Made by a program: the position numbers and the translations under genes. From assembly GCA_964420395.1 (NCBI GenBank), contig CAYQTJ010000001.1, positions 1 to 64,000 of the forward strand: DNA of 64,000 bases, in the 5' to 3' direction. The DNA comes from CAVSZB01 sp964420395. GTDB taxonomy: Bacteria > Krumholzibacteriota > Krumholzibacteriia > LZORAL124-64-63. The notes under the pieces were generated by a model. The model searched no databases and had not been told where the DNA came from. It saw only the letters and a program-made list of their open reading frames with translations. Of the stretch, positions 8,786-17,088 are shown one piece after another (the stretch's first letter is position 1; each line of letters begins with the position of its first letter).

Positions 8786-10507
8786 ATGACGGACGAGCGC
8801 AGGATCGGCGTCTATGTCTGCAATTGCGGCACGAACATCGCGAAGGTGGTCGACTGCGACGAGGTCGCGGCGTCCGCGGCGGCGATGCCTGGGGTGGTGG
8901 TGACCCGCTCCTACAAGTACATGTGCTCCAACCCCGGCCAGGAGATGATCCAGCAGGACATCCGCGAGCTCGGGCTCGACCGGGTGGTGGTGGCGGCCTG
9001 CAGCCCGCGCATGCACGAGCCGACCTTCCGCGCCGCCCTCGGCGGGGCGGGGCTCAACCCCTACTTCCTCGAGATGGCCAACATCCGCGAGCAGTGCTCC
9101 TGGGTGCACGAAGACCACCGCGCCGCCACGGACAAGGCGTCCGCCCTGACCCGGGCGGCCGTGCGCCGGGTCGCGTTCCACGAGGCGCTCGAGAAGCGCT
9201 ACGTGGACATGAACCCCGCCACCCTCGTGATCGGCGGCGGCATGGCCGGCATGACGGTGGCGCTCGAGCTGGCCGGCGCCGAGCAGCCGGTGTTCCTCGT
9301 GGAGGCGAGCGACCACCTCGGGGGCAACGTGGCGCGGGTGGACCTGACGGCGCCCTACCTCGATTCCGGGCGCGACATGCTGCAGGAGCGGATCACCCGG
9401 GTGAACGAGGACCCGCGCGTGCGCCTGCTGCTGAACGCGCAGGTGGAGGAGCTGTCGGGGTACATCGGCAATTTCACGGCGCGGATCCGCGCCGGGAAGA
9501 ACGGCGATTCCGAATCGATCGAGGCGAAGGTCGGCAGCGTGGTGGTGTGCACCGGCTACGAGCCGTTCGACGCCGCGCGCGTGAAGGCGTACGGCTACGG
9601 CTGGTTTCCGAACGTGATCACCTCGTTCGAGTTCGAGCGCATGTTGCGCGAGGGGCGGATCCTCACCGACCAGGGCAAGCCGCCGCAGTACGTCGCCATC
9701 ATCCACTGCATCGGCAGCCGCAGCGAGGAGTTCCATCCCTACTGCTCGCGGGTCTGCTGCATGACGGCGCTGAAGTACGCGCACGAGGCGAAGTCGGCCA
9801 TCCCGGATGCCTACATCTACGACCTCTACATCGACATGCACGCCTTCGGAAAGGGCTGCGAGGACTTCTACCGCCGCTCGGCCGAGATCAAGACCATCTT
9901 CATGATGTACCGCAAGGGGACTTCGCCGGAGATCCGGGAGGCCGGCCCGAAGTACGACTGCGAGATGCTGATCCGGGTGCACGACGAGCTGAGCGGCGAG
10001 GAGGTGGACATCCCGGCCGACCTGGTCGTGCTGATGGTCGGGATGGAGGCGCGCCAGGACGCCGGCCGGGTGGCCCGCCTGGTGAACATCAGCCAGGACC
10101 GCGACGGCTGGTTCATCGAGAGCCATCCGAAGCTCGACCCCGTCGCCACCACCACCGACGGGGTGTTCATCGCCGGCGCCTGCCAGGCGCCCAAGGACAT
10201 CACCGACTCCGTGGCCCAGGCGCGCGCCGCGGCGGCGCGCATCCTGCAGAAGATCGCCATCGGCCGGATCGAGGTGGACGCGGTCTTCGCGGAGGTGGAC
10301 GAGGATCGCTGCTCCGGCTGCCGCATGTGCAACGAGCTGTGTCCCTACGCGGCGATCGAGTACGACGAGCTGAAGAAGCGCAGCCACGTCATCAGCGCGC
10401 TGTGCAAGGCGTGCGGGACCTGCGTGGCGGCGTGCCCGTCCGGCGCCATCAGGGCGCGGCACTTCACCGACGAGCAGATCTTCGCCCAGATCGAGGGGGT
10501 GCTCTGA
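8786..10507 (+). CDS. hdrA: HdrA-like subunit (second copy) with C-terminal 2[4Fe-4S] domain
   Basis: 573 residues. The N-terminal HdrA cluster domain is intact: VYVCNCGTNI, then YMCSNPGQ and ACSPRMHEPTF. The FAD motif is LVIGGGMAGMTVALEL. Unlike canonical HdrA it lacks the internal TLDCAACILTPKM and ferredoxin insert. The C-terminus holds two classical clusters, CSGCRMCNELCP and CKACGTCVAACPSGAI. It is therefore complementary to the first copy: each keeps cofactor modules the other has lost. The gene starts 13 bases after qmoC and its stop overlaps the start of mvhD (TGATG). It probably links the hydrogenase module to the membrane subunit. Confidence 0.92.
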   Translation: MTDERRIGVYVCNCGTNIAKVVDCDEVAASAAAMPGVVVTRSYKYMCSNPGQEMIQQDIRELGLDRVVVAACSPRMHEPTFRAALGGAGLNPYFLEMANIREQCSWVHEDHRAATDKASALTRAAVRRVAFHEALEKRYVDMNPATLVIGGGMAGMTVALELAGAEQPVFLVEASDHLGGNVARVDLTAPYLDSGRDMLQERITRVNEDPRVRLLLNAQVEELSGYIGNFTARIRAGKNGDSESIEAKVGSVVVCTGYEPFDAARVKAYGYGWFPNVITSFEFERMLREGRILTDQGKPPQYVAIIHCIGSRSEEFHPYCSRVCCMTALKYAHEAKSAIPDAYIYDLYIDMHAFGKGCEDFYRRSAEIKTIFMMYRKGTSPEIREAGPKYDCEMLIRVHDELSGEEVDIPADLVVLMVGMEARQDAGRVARLVNISQDRDGWFIESHPKLDPVATTTDGVFIAGACQAPKDITDSVAQARAAAARILQKIAIGRIEVDAVFAEVDEDRCSGCRMCNELCPYAAIEYDELKKRSHVISALCKACGTCVAACPSGAIRARHFTDEQIFAQIEGVL

Positions 10508-10941
10508 TGGCCTTCGAGCCCAAGATCGTCGGGTTCCTCTGCAACTGGTGCTCCTACACGGGGGCCGATCTCGCCGGCACCAGCCGCATCAAGTACGCCG
10601 CGAACGTGCGGGTGATCCGCGTGATGTGCTCCGCGCGCATCGATCCCACGTTCGTGCTGAAGGCGCTGCAGCAGGGGGCCGACGGGGTGCTCGTCTGCGG
10701 CTGCCATCCCGGCGACTGCCACTACAGCGAGGGCAACTACAAGACGATGCGGCGCTACCCCCTGCTCAAGCGGCTGCTGGCGGACTACGGCATCGAGCCG
10801 GAGCGGGTCCGCCTCGAGTGGGTCAGCGCCAGCGAGGGGAAGCGGTTCGCAGACGTGGTGAACGACATGACCGAGAAGATCCGCGCGCTCGGGCCGTGCA
10901 TGGTGAAGACGGCCCTCACCCAGGACCAGGCGGCGAGGTGA
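10507..10941 (+). CDS. mvhD: MvhD-family hydrogenase iron-sulfur subunit
   Basis: 144 residues with the MvhD/FrhD-type pattern: FLCNWCSYTGADLAG, VMCSARIDP, VCGCHPGDCHY and the GADGVLV segment. These Cys residues bind a [2Fe-2S] cluster that passes electrons from the MvhG/MvhA hydrogenase to HdrA in methanogens. The start codon overlaps the stop of the preceding hdrA, and mvhG begins three bases after its end, so stoichiometric synthesis is likely. The length matches stand-alone MvhD (~140 residues) rather than the HdrA-MvhD fusions seen in some bacteria. Confidence 0.92.
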   Translation: MAFEPKIVGFLCNWCSYTGADLAGTSRIKYAANVRVIRVMCSARIDPTFVLKALQQGADGVLVCGCHPGDCHYSEGNYKTMRRYPLLKRLLADYGIEPERVRLEWVSASEGKRFADVVNDMTEKIRALGPCMVKTALTQDQAAR

Positions 10942-10944
10942 GAG

Positions 10945-11907
10945 ATGCCCGATCGTAAGCTGCAGATCGCGCTCTACTGGGGCGCCGCGTGCGGCGGCTG
11001 CGACGTCGCGGTGCTCGACACCAACGAGTTCATCCTCGACGTGGCCGCCGCGGCCGACATCCGCTTCTGGCCGATCGCCGTCGACGGCAAGTACCACGAT
11101 CTCGAGGCCATGGCCGACGGCGAGCTCGACCTGGCGATCTTCAACGGGGCCGTGCGCAACAGCGAGAACGAGCACGTGGCGAAGCTGCTGCGGCGCAAGG
11201 CGAAGCTGCTGGTCGCCTTCGGCTCGTGCGCGCACCTCGGCGGCATCCCGGGCCTGGCGAACCAGTTCACGCGCGAGGAGATCTTCGAGCGCGCCTACCT
11301 GAACAACCCCTCCATCGAGCCGGGCAACCGCACCGTGCCGCTGCCGGACTGCCGGGTGGACGGCGACGGGCTGACGATCCCGACCATGTATCCCCGCGTC
11401 TACCGGCTGGGCGACGTGGTGGAGGTCGACTACACCGTGCCGGGCTGCCCGCCCCATCCCGATCGCGTGCGCGAGGTGCTGACCGCGGTCGTGACCGGCC
11501 AGCTGCCGCCGCGGGGGGCGGTGGTGGGGGCGTTCGAGCGGACCCTCTGCGACGACTGCCAGCGCAAGAAGGAGGAGAAGAAGGTGGCGAAGTTCCACCG
11601 TCCGTGGCAGATCATCCAGGATCCCGAGCGCTGCCTGCTCGAGCAGGGGATCGTCTGCGCCGGCTCGGCCACCCGCTCCGGCTGCGGCGTGCGCTGCCCG
11701 AACAGCAACATGCCGTGCCGCGGCTGCTACGGCCCCGCGCCGAACGTGGTCGACCAGGGGGCCAAGCTGGTCAGCGCCATCGCCTCGATCGTCGACAGCA
11801 AGGACCCCGCGGAAATCGACCGGATCCTCGCCGACGTGCCCGACATCATGGGGTACGCGTACCGCTTCGGCCTGCCGGGATCGCTCTTGCAGAGGAGTCT
11901 CACATGA
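10945..11907 (+). CDS. mvhG: [NiFe] hydrogenase small subunit (MvhG-like, group 3)
   Basis: 320 residues, no twin-arginine signal, so cytoplasmic as in group 3 enzymes. The proximal-cluster motif is YWGAACGGCDVAVLD, followed by GSCAHLGG and PGCPPHPDRV. Cys residues in CDDCQRKKEEKK, VCAGSATRSGCGVRCP and CRGCYG provide ligands for the medial and distal clusters. The subunit carries electrons from the NiFe site to MvhD. Its stop codon overlaps the start of mvhA (ATGA). Confidence 0.94.
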   Translation: MPDRKLQIALYWGAACGGCDVAVLDTNEFILDVAAAADIRFWPIAVDGKYHDLEAMADGELDLAIFNGAVRNSENEHVAKLLRRKAKLLVAFGSCAHLGGIPGLANQFTREEIFERAYLNNPSIEPGNRTVPLPDCRVDGDGLTIPTMYPRVYRLGDVVEVDYTVPGCPPHPDRVREVLTAVVTGQLPPRGAVVGAFERTLCDDCQRKKEEKKVAKFHRPWQIIQDPERCLLEQGIVCAGSATRSGCGVRCPNSNMPCRGCYGPAPNVVDQGAKLVSAIASIVDSKDPAEIDRILADVPDIMGYAYRFGLPGSLLQRSLT

Positions 11908-13370
11908 CGCGGACGATCCAAATCGATCCGATCACGCGCCTCGAGGGCCACGGCAAGATCTCGATCTTCCTGAACGACGACGGCTCGGTGCGCGACACGT
12001 ACTTCCAGATCCCCGAGCTGCGCGGATTCGAGCGCTTCGTCGTGGGACGGCCGATCGAGGAGCTGCCGCGCATCGTCACGCGGATCTGCGGCGTCTGCCC
12101 CGCCAGCCACCACATGGCCAGCGCCAAGGCGGTCGACGGCTGCTTCGGCGGCGAGTGCCCCCCGCTGGCGCACAAGCTGCGCGACATGTACTACCACGCG
12201 CACTACATCCACAGCCACATCGCCCACTTCTACGCGCTGGCCGCCCCCGATTTCGTCTGCGGCCCCGACAGCGACCCGGCCACGCGCAACATCCTCGGCG
12301 TGGTGGCGAAGGTGGGCCTGGAGATCGGCGGCGCCGTCATCAAGGCGCGCGCCATGGCGCAGGAGATCCAGTCGATCCTGGGCGGTCGCACCACGCACCT
12401 GGTGTGGTGCCTGCCGGGCGGCGTGTCTAAGGGGTGCACGCCGGAGGAGCTGGCGCGGATCAAGCCGCTGGTGGCCGAGCTGTACGAATTCACCCAGTTC
12501 TCGCTGCAGTTGTTCCGCGACGTGGTGCTCGGCAATCCCGGCTACGTGGATCTGATCGTCAACGGTCCGTACACCCTCGACGTGCACAACATGGGGCTGG
12601 TCGACGAGAACAACGCCCCCAACTTCTACCACGGCCAGGTGCGCGTGGTGGACTTCCACGGCCGGGAGATCTGCCGCTACCGCCCCCACGAGTACAACGA
12701 GTTCGTGGCCGAGCACGTCGAGCCGTGGAGCTACCTCAAGTTCCCCTACCTGAAGCAGCGCGGCTGGAAGGGATTCGTCGAGGGGGAGGACTCCAGCCTC
12801 TACTGCGCCACGCCGCTCGCCCGGCTCAACGTGGCCGACCGCATGGCCACGCCGCAGGCGCAGATCGCGTTCGAGGAGATGTTCGCCACGCTCGGCGGCC
12901 ATCCCTGCCGGGCGCTGCTGGCGAACCACTGGGCCCGCCTCGTGGAGATGGTGCAGAACGCCGAGATGCTGCAGCGGTACTGCGACGATCCCGAGATCAC
13001 CGGCACCCGCTATCGGGTGGTGCCGCAGAAGATCACGGGGGAGGGGGTCGGCATCGTCGAGGCGATGCGGGGCACGCTGACGCACCACTACACGTGCGAC
13101 GACGACGGCATCTGCACGAGCGCCAACCTGATCGTCGGCACCACGAACAACAACGCCCCGATCCACATGGTGACCAGGAAGATCGCGCAGGCGCTCATCA
13201 AGCCGGGCCAGCTCCCCGGCGAGGGCATCCTGAACATGATCGAGATGGGCTTCCGCGCCTTCGACCCGTGCTACTCCTGCGCCACGCACAGCCTCCCCGG
13301 CCAGATGCCGCTCGAGGCGCGGCTGTACCGCGGCGGGGAGCTCGTGAAGACCATCAAGCGGAACTGCTGA
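11904..13370 (+). CDS. mvhA: [NiFe] hydrogenase large subunit (MvhA-like, group 3)
   Basis: 488 residues carrying the NiFe active site. The L1 motif is RICGVCPASHH (Cys62, Cys65) and the L2 motif is DPCYSCATH (Cys456, Cys459, His462), so all four Ni ligands are present. A 26-residue tail after His462 should be removed by the maturation protease encoded next. Group 3c-type enzymes oxidise H2 and feed HdrA. The start overlaps mvhG by four bases. Confidence 0.95.
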   Translation: MTRTIQIDPITRLEGHGKISIFLNDDGSVRDTYFQIPELRGFERFVVGRPIEELPRIVTRICGVCPASHHMASAKAVDGCFGGECPPLAHKLRDMYYHAHYIHSHIAHFYALAAPDFVCGPDSDPATRNILGVVAKVGLEIGGAVIKARAMAQEIQSILGGRTTHLVWCLPGGVSKGCTPEELARIKPLVAELYEFTQFSLQLFRDVVLGNPGYVDLIVNGPYTLDVHNMGLVDENNAPNFYHGQVRVVDFHGREICRYRPHEYNEFVAEHVEPWSYLKFPYLKQRGWKGFVEGEDSSLYCATPLARLNVADRMATPQAQIAFEEMFATLGGHPCRALLANHWARLVEMVQNAEMLQRYCDDPEITGTRYRVVPQKITGEGVGIVEAMRGTLTHHYTCDDDGICTSANLIVGTTNNNAPIHMVTRKIAQALIKPGQLPGEGILNMIEMGFRAFDPCYSCATHSLPGQMPLEARLYRGGELVKTIKRNC

Positions 13371-13393
13371 GCAATCGCCAGGGAGCGGGGGAC

Positions 13394-13438
13394 GCCGGCC
13401 TGTTCGGACCTCGGCCGGCCCCCCGCCTCCGGGCGGGG
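13394..13438 (+). other. GC-rich hairpins between mvhA and the protease gene
   Basis: The 78-base gap holds a GCCGGCC/GGCCGGC pairing and a tight CCCCGCC-TCCG-GGCGGGG hairpin (13421-13438) just before the protease start. There is no U-run, so this looks more like an mRNA-processing or expression-balancing structure than a terminator. Confidence 0.45.
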
Positions 13439-13448
13439 ACGTGGCGCC

Positions 13449-13931
13449 ATGACCCTGGTCGTCGGCCTCGGCAATCCCATCCTGACCGACGACGCGGTCG
13501 GCGTGCGGCTCGCGCGCGACCTGCACCGCGCGCTAGGCGAGCGTCCCGGCCTGGTCTGGCTGGAGGAGTGCTCCGTCGGCGGGCTCAACCTGCTCGACGT
13601 CCTGCAGGGGCACGACCGGCTGGTCTGCCTCGACTCGGTCAAGACCCGCGACGCCCGGCCCGGCGCCTGGCACCGCTTCACCGCCGCCGCCCTGCGCCCG
13701 ACGATGAACCTGTCCAACGTACACGACGCGAACTTCGCCACCGCCCTGGAGCTCGGCCGCCGCCTCGGCCTGCGCCTGCCGCCCGACGAGCAGATCCACA
13801 TCTTCGCCGTGGAGATCGCCGACAACCTGACCTTCGGCGAGCGGATGACCGACGAACTCGAGGCGTGCTACCCGACGGTGCGCGACGCGATCCTGGCCGA
13901 AGTGCGCGCCCTGCTGGCGACCGACGCCTGA
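13449..13931 (+). CDS. hydrogenase maturation protease (HycI/HyaD family)
   Basis: 160 residues. It has the family signature VVGLGNPILTDDAVGVRLA with an acidic Ni-sensing residue, a second acidic site in LDSVKTRDARPGAW, and a His in NVHDANFATAL where the third Ni ligand is expected. It removes the C-terminal tail of the hydrogenase large subunit after nickel insertion. Its place behind mvhA fits that substrate. The usual hypABCDEF assembly genes are not in the window. Confidence 0.9.
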   Translation: MTLVVGLGNPILTDDAVGVRLARDLHRALGERPGLVWLEECSVGGLNLLDVLQGHDRLVCLDSVKTRDARPGAWHRFTAAALRPTMNLSNVHDANFATALELGRRLGLRLPPDEQIHIFAVEIADNLTFGERMTDELEACYPTVRDAILAEVRALLATDA

Positions 13932-13952
13932 CCGCCGCCGCCGCGCCCGCGC

Positions 13953-14618
13953 TCAGATCCCGAACAGCCGGATCGCCGCCCCCGACAGCGCGATGATCGC
14001 CCCCGCGAGCGCGTGCGCGTAGCGCTCCAGCCCGGCCACCCGCACCCGCGCCAGCCCGCGGCTGCCCGCCATCACCAGCGCGCACATGGTGCCGATAGTG
14101 GCGACCCCGAACGCCCCTGTCACCACCCAGACCCCCGTCCAGTCATGCTTCGCCGCCGGAAACATCAGCAGCGGAATGAGCGGCTCGCACGGCCCCAGCA
14201 CGAACACGATGAACAGCGTCCAGAACGTGACCGACCGCCCCGCGTGATCCTCCGGATGCCCGCCCCCCGGCAGGTGCCGATGCCCGTGTCCCCGCCCCGC
14301 CCGCCACAGCCCCCAGACCCCGTAACCGACCCCGAACGCGATCAGGGCCCAACTCGCCCAATCGCCCCGAATGCTCTCGATCGCCTCGAGCCGCCCCAAC
14401 GCCGTCCCGAGCGCGATCCCGAGCCCCCCGATCACCACCGACGACAACACATGCCCCAGCCCGCACAGCACCGTCACCGTGAGCGTGCGCGCCCCCGTCC
14501 ACCCCCGCGCCCGCGCGATGGCGATGAACGGCACATAGTGATCCGGCCCGATCACCGTATGCGTCACCCCGATCGAGATCGCCGTCCAGACCAGGATCGC
14601 CAGCGAAGTCTCGGTCAT
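13953..14618 (-). CDS. NicO/UreH-like membrane protein, probable nickel transporter
   Basis: 221 residues from the ATG at 14618, chosen because CCGGAGGA precedes it; the frame also has an ATG at 14636. Six hydrophobic segments are present, with the His/Asp motif HTVIGPDHYVPFIAIARARGW in helix 1 and a His-rich cytoplasmic loop (HGHRHLPGGGHPEDH), a hallmark of nickel/cobalt permeases. It lies tail-to-tail with the hydrogenase operon, so nickel supply for MvhA is the likely job. The family also includes urease-associated and thiol-exporter-like relatives, so the substrate is inferred from context. Confidence 0.75.
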   Translation of the reverse strand: MTETSLAILVWTAISIGVTHTVIGPDHYVPFIAIARARGWTGARTLTVTVLCGLGHVLSSVVIGGLGIALGTALGRLEAIESIRGDWASWALIAFGVGYGVWGLWRAGRGHGHRHLPGGGHPEDHAGRSVTFWTLFIVFVLGPCEPLIPLLMFPAAKHDWTGVWVVTGAFGVATIGTMCALVMAGSRGLARVRVAGLERYAHALAGAIIALSGAAIRLFGI

Positions 14619-14682
14619 GCCATCCTCCGGCAGCAAACTATGGACTCACGCCGCGGACCCTCCGGTGCCCGCGTACTCATCG

Positions 14683-14711
14683 ATCCTAGCTGTCCGCGTC
14701 CGGCCTGCCAA
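14683..14711 (-). promoter_or_regulatory. promoter of the nickel-transporter-like gene
   Basis: On the minus strand, TTGGCA (14706-14711) and TAGGAT (14683-14688) are separated by 17 bases. The leader would be about 59 bases. The TAGGAT hexamer recurs in other promoters of this window. Confidence 0.65.
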
Positions 14712-14863
14712 GATCCTGCTCGCCGGCGTGTCCTGACGGCAGCCGCCCGACAGCCTGCCCGAAGCCCGGCGACGACACGCGGTTGAGCGGGTGGCGGGAC
14801 CGTGCGCACCGGGCTCCGGCCGCAAGCCACGGGCACTGTCGCCGCGCACCGCTGAGATCCGGG

Positions 14864-15772
14864 CTAGAGATCGCTTCCCTGCGCCGCGCACTGCTGCAGC
14901 AGCCAGTCACGGAACACCGTGACGAGCTGGAGGTCCGCCTTGCGCTCCGGATAGACGAGGTAATACGCGTGCTCGCTCCTCACGGGTCGGTCGATCGCTA
15001 CGACGAGCCGGCCGCTCGTGAGCTCGTCCTGGATCAGGAACCGGGGCAGGACCGCGAGCCCGAGGCCGGCGATGGCGGCCTGAATGACCATGTGGAACTG
15101 CTCGAAGCGCGGCCCCACCCGGCCGTCGAGGTTCTCCACTCCGCAGGCGTGAAGCCAGTCCTGCCAGGCCTGGGCCCGTGTCACGTGCTGCAGAAGCGTG
15201 TAGCGGCCCACATCTTCGGGGCGAGCCAGTCTGGAGCGCCCGAGCAGTGACGGCGCCGCCACCGGAACGACAACCTCGCCCATCAGGCGGCGGCAGATCG
15301 CGCCCGGCCATACCTCGCTGCCGAAGTGGATGGCCACGTCGATGTTGCTGTCCGCGAAGTCGAACGGCCTCACCTGCGTCACGAGGTTGAGCTGGATGTC
15401 GGGATGCCGCGTGGTGAAGTCGCCGAGCCGGGGGACGATCCACCTCGATCCGAAGGTCGGCAGCAGCGCGACGGTCAGCAGGCCGCCTCCGCTGCCGTAG
15501 GCCATCAATTGAAGGGTCGCCGCCTCGGCGCGGTCGAGCAGGTCGCGCACGGCCACAGAGTAGGCTTCACCGGGCTCGGTCAGGACCAGCCGCTGCTTGA
15601 GCCGGCGGAACAGCGGCCTACCGACGTGCTCCTCGAGTTGCCGGATCTGGCGGCTGACCGCGCTCTGCGTGACGTTCAGCTCCCGCGCCGCCCGGGTGAA
15701 GCTCATGTGACGCACCGCGGCCTCGAAGAACTGGAGTGCGGTGAGTGAGGGGAGGACACGTTTCGTAGTCAT
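14864..15772 (-). CDS. LysR-family transcriptional regulator (GcvA-like)
   Basis: 302 residues. The N-terminal winged helix-turn-helix is clear (FFEAAVRHMSFTRAARELNV then TQSAVSRQIRQLEEHVG), followed by the substrate-binding domain with DVAIHFGS, typical of the GcvA/AmpR branch. It is divergent from the dehydrogenase at 15966 and probably controls that cassette in response to one of its acids. No good ribosome-binding site precedes the ATG. An ATATT-TTGG-AATAT palindrome sits right at the start codon and could mediate autoregulation. Confidence 0.93.
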   Translation of the reverse strand: MTTKRVLPSLTALQFFEAAVRHMSFTRAARELNVTQSAVSRQIRQLEEHVGRPLFRRLKQRLVLTEPGEAYSVAVRDLLDRAEAATLQLMAYGSGGGLLTVALLPTFGSRWIVPRLGDFTTRHPDIQLNLVTQVRPFDFADSNIDVAIHFGSEVWPGAICRRLMGEVVVPVAAPSLLGRSRLARPEDVGRYTLLQHVTRAQAWQDWLHACGVENLDGRVGPRFEQFHMVIQAAIAGLGLAVLPRFLIQDELTSGRLVVAIDRPVRSEHAYYLVYPERKADLQLVTVFRDWLLQQCAAQGSDL

Positions 15773-15965
15773 GATATTTTGGAATATGTTTCTGAAAAAT
15801 CATCGTTTGTGGTTCGGGTGCATGCTGCACCATAATTCATTTTTGTTCAAGGATTAATTCTGGATATTGGCACGGAGAGATCAATTGAAGGCTCTCCGCG
15901 ATCATTCGGAAAAGGCATGCATCAGCGAATCCGGCTGCTGCAGGCGCGTCCCCCCCGGAGGTCCC
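15773..15965. promoter_or_regulatory. LysR/cassette divergent control region
   Basis: This gap is strikingly A+T-rich in its first 100 bases for this genome. It holds the palindrome ATATT-TTGG-AATAT (15774-15787), the inverted repeat GGTGCA-TGC-TGCACC centred near 15826, and a plausible rightward promoter, TTGTGG (15807-15812), 18 bases, CATAAT (15831-15836). A GGAGG site precedes the ATG at 15966. LysR proteins usually bind such dyads between divergent promoters. Confidence 0.55.
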
Positions 15966-17084
15966 ATGAGCAGGTACAAGATCGCATGGCTGCCCGGTGA
16001 CGGCGTGGGCATCGAGGTCATGGAGGCGACCAGGATCTGTCTCGACGCCCTCAAGTTCGACGCCGTCTACACGCCCGGCGACATCGGCTGGGAGTTCTGG
16101 CGCCGCGAGGGCGACGCCTTCCCGGCGCGGACCGTCGAGCTGCTGAGATCCAGCGACGCGGCCCTGTTCGGCGCCATCACCTCCAAGCCGGTGAAGGATG
16201 CCGAGCGCGAGCTCGTCCCGGAGCTGCAGGGCAAGGGGCTGGTCTACCGCAGTCCCATCGTCCGCATGCGGCAGCTGTTCGACCTCTACACCTGCCTGCG
16301 GCCCTGCAAGGCCTATCCGGGCAATCCCCTCAACTACAAGGAGGGCATCGACCTGGTGGTCTTCCGCGAGAACACGGAGGATCTCTACGCCGGCGTCGAG
16401 TTCAGCCCCGTCCCGGAGGAGCTCGCCAGCGTCCTGGGCCGGCTCAGCAAGCCGTTCGCCCACTTCGCCGGCCTGCCGGGCCACGACTACGCCATCAGCT
16501 GCAAGATCAACACGAACAAGGGCTGCGAGCGGATCATCCGCGCCGCCTTCGAGTACGCCAGGAAGTTCAACTACCCGAAGGTCACCGTGATCCACAAGGC
16601 CAACGTGGTGCGCGCGACCGAGGGCCTGTTCCTGGAGACCGGGAAGCGGATCGCCAAGGACTACCCGGGGATCCAGATGGATGACGCGAACATCGACGCC
16701 ATCTGCATGTGGCTCCTCAAGAACCCCAGGAGCTACGGCGTGCTCGTCGCCACCAACATGTTCGGCGACATCGTCAGCGACCTCGCCGCGCAGATGGTGG
16801 GCGGCCTCGGCTTCGGCTGCTCCGGCAACATCGGCGAGAAGCTCGCCGTGTTCGAGCCGAGCCACGGCAGCGCGCCCAAGTACGCCGGGCAGTACAAGGT
16901 GAACCCCATCGCCACCATCCTCGCCGCCAAGATGATGCTGGACTGGCTGGGCGAAACCGACAAGGGCGCCCGGCTCGAGAGGGCCACCGCCGAGGTCATC
17001 GCCGAAGGCAAGGTGCGCACCTACGACATGGACGGCGGCGCCACGACCCTGGAGATGGGCGAGGCGATCGCCAGGAAGCTGTAG
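15966..17084 (+). CDS. isocitrate/isopropylmalate-type beta-decarboxylating dehydrogenase
   Basis: 372 residues from the ATG at 15966 (GGAGG site). Family landmarks: AWLPGDGVGIEVMEATRI at the nucleotide-binding start, FRENTEDLYAGVEF, the catalytic Lys in VIHKANVVRATEG, the metal Asp in FGDIVSDLAAQMVGG and the terminal FEPSHGSAPKYAG. It oxidises a 2-hydroxy acid with a 3-carboxylate to a 2-oxo acid and CO2 using NAD(P). The neighbours (HMG-CoA-lyase type, CoA transferase, aconitase pair) argue against ordinary leucine synthesis and for a methylmalate-, tartrate- or branched-dicarboxylate substrate; which one cannot be read from sequence. Confidence 0.88.
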   Translation: MSRYKIAWLPGDGVGIEVMEATRICLDALKFDAVYTPGDIGWEFWRREGDAFPARTVELLRSSDAALFGAITSKPVKDAERELVPELQGKGLVYRSPIVRMRQLFDLYTCLRPCKAYPGNPLNYKEGIDLVVFRENTEDLYAGVEFSPVPEELASVLGRLSKPFAHFAGLPGHDYAISCKINTNKGCERIIRAAFEYARKFNYPKVTVIHKANVVRATEGLFLETGKRIAKDYPGIQMDDANIDAICMWLLKNPRSYGVLVATNMFGDIVSDLAAQMVGGLGFGCSGNIGEKLAVFEPSHGSAPKYAGQYKVNPIATILAAKMMLDWLGETDKGARLERATAEVIAEGKVRTYDMDGGATTLEMGEAIARKL

Positions 17085-17088
17085 CGCG

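Noticed and set aside
5786..10507. A complete heterodisulfide reductase HdrABC
   Set aside because: No HdrB CCG-domain protein is encoded anywhere in the operon.
15811..15860. tRNA-like stretch (GGTTCGGGTGC...)
   Set aside because: No cloverleaf can be drawn; it is an A+T-rich control region with palindromes.
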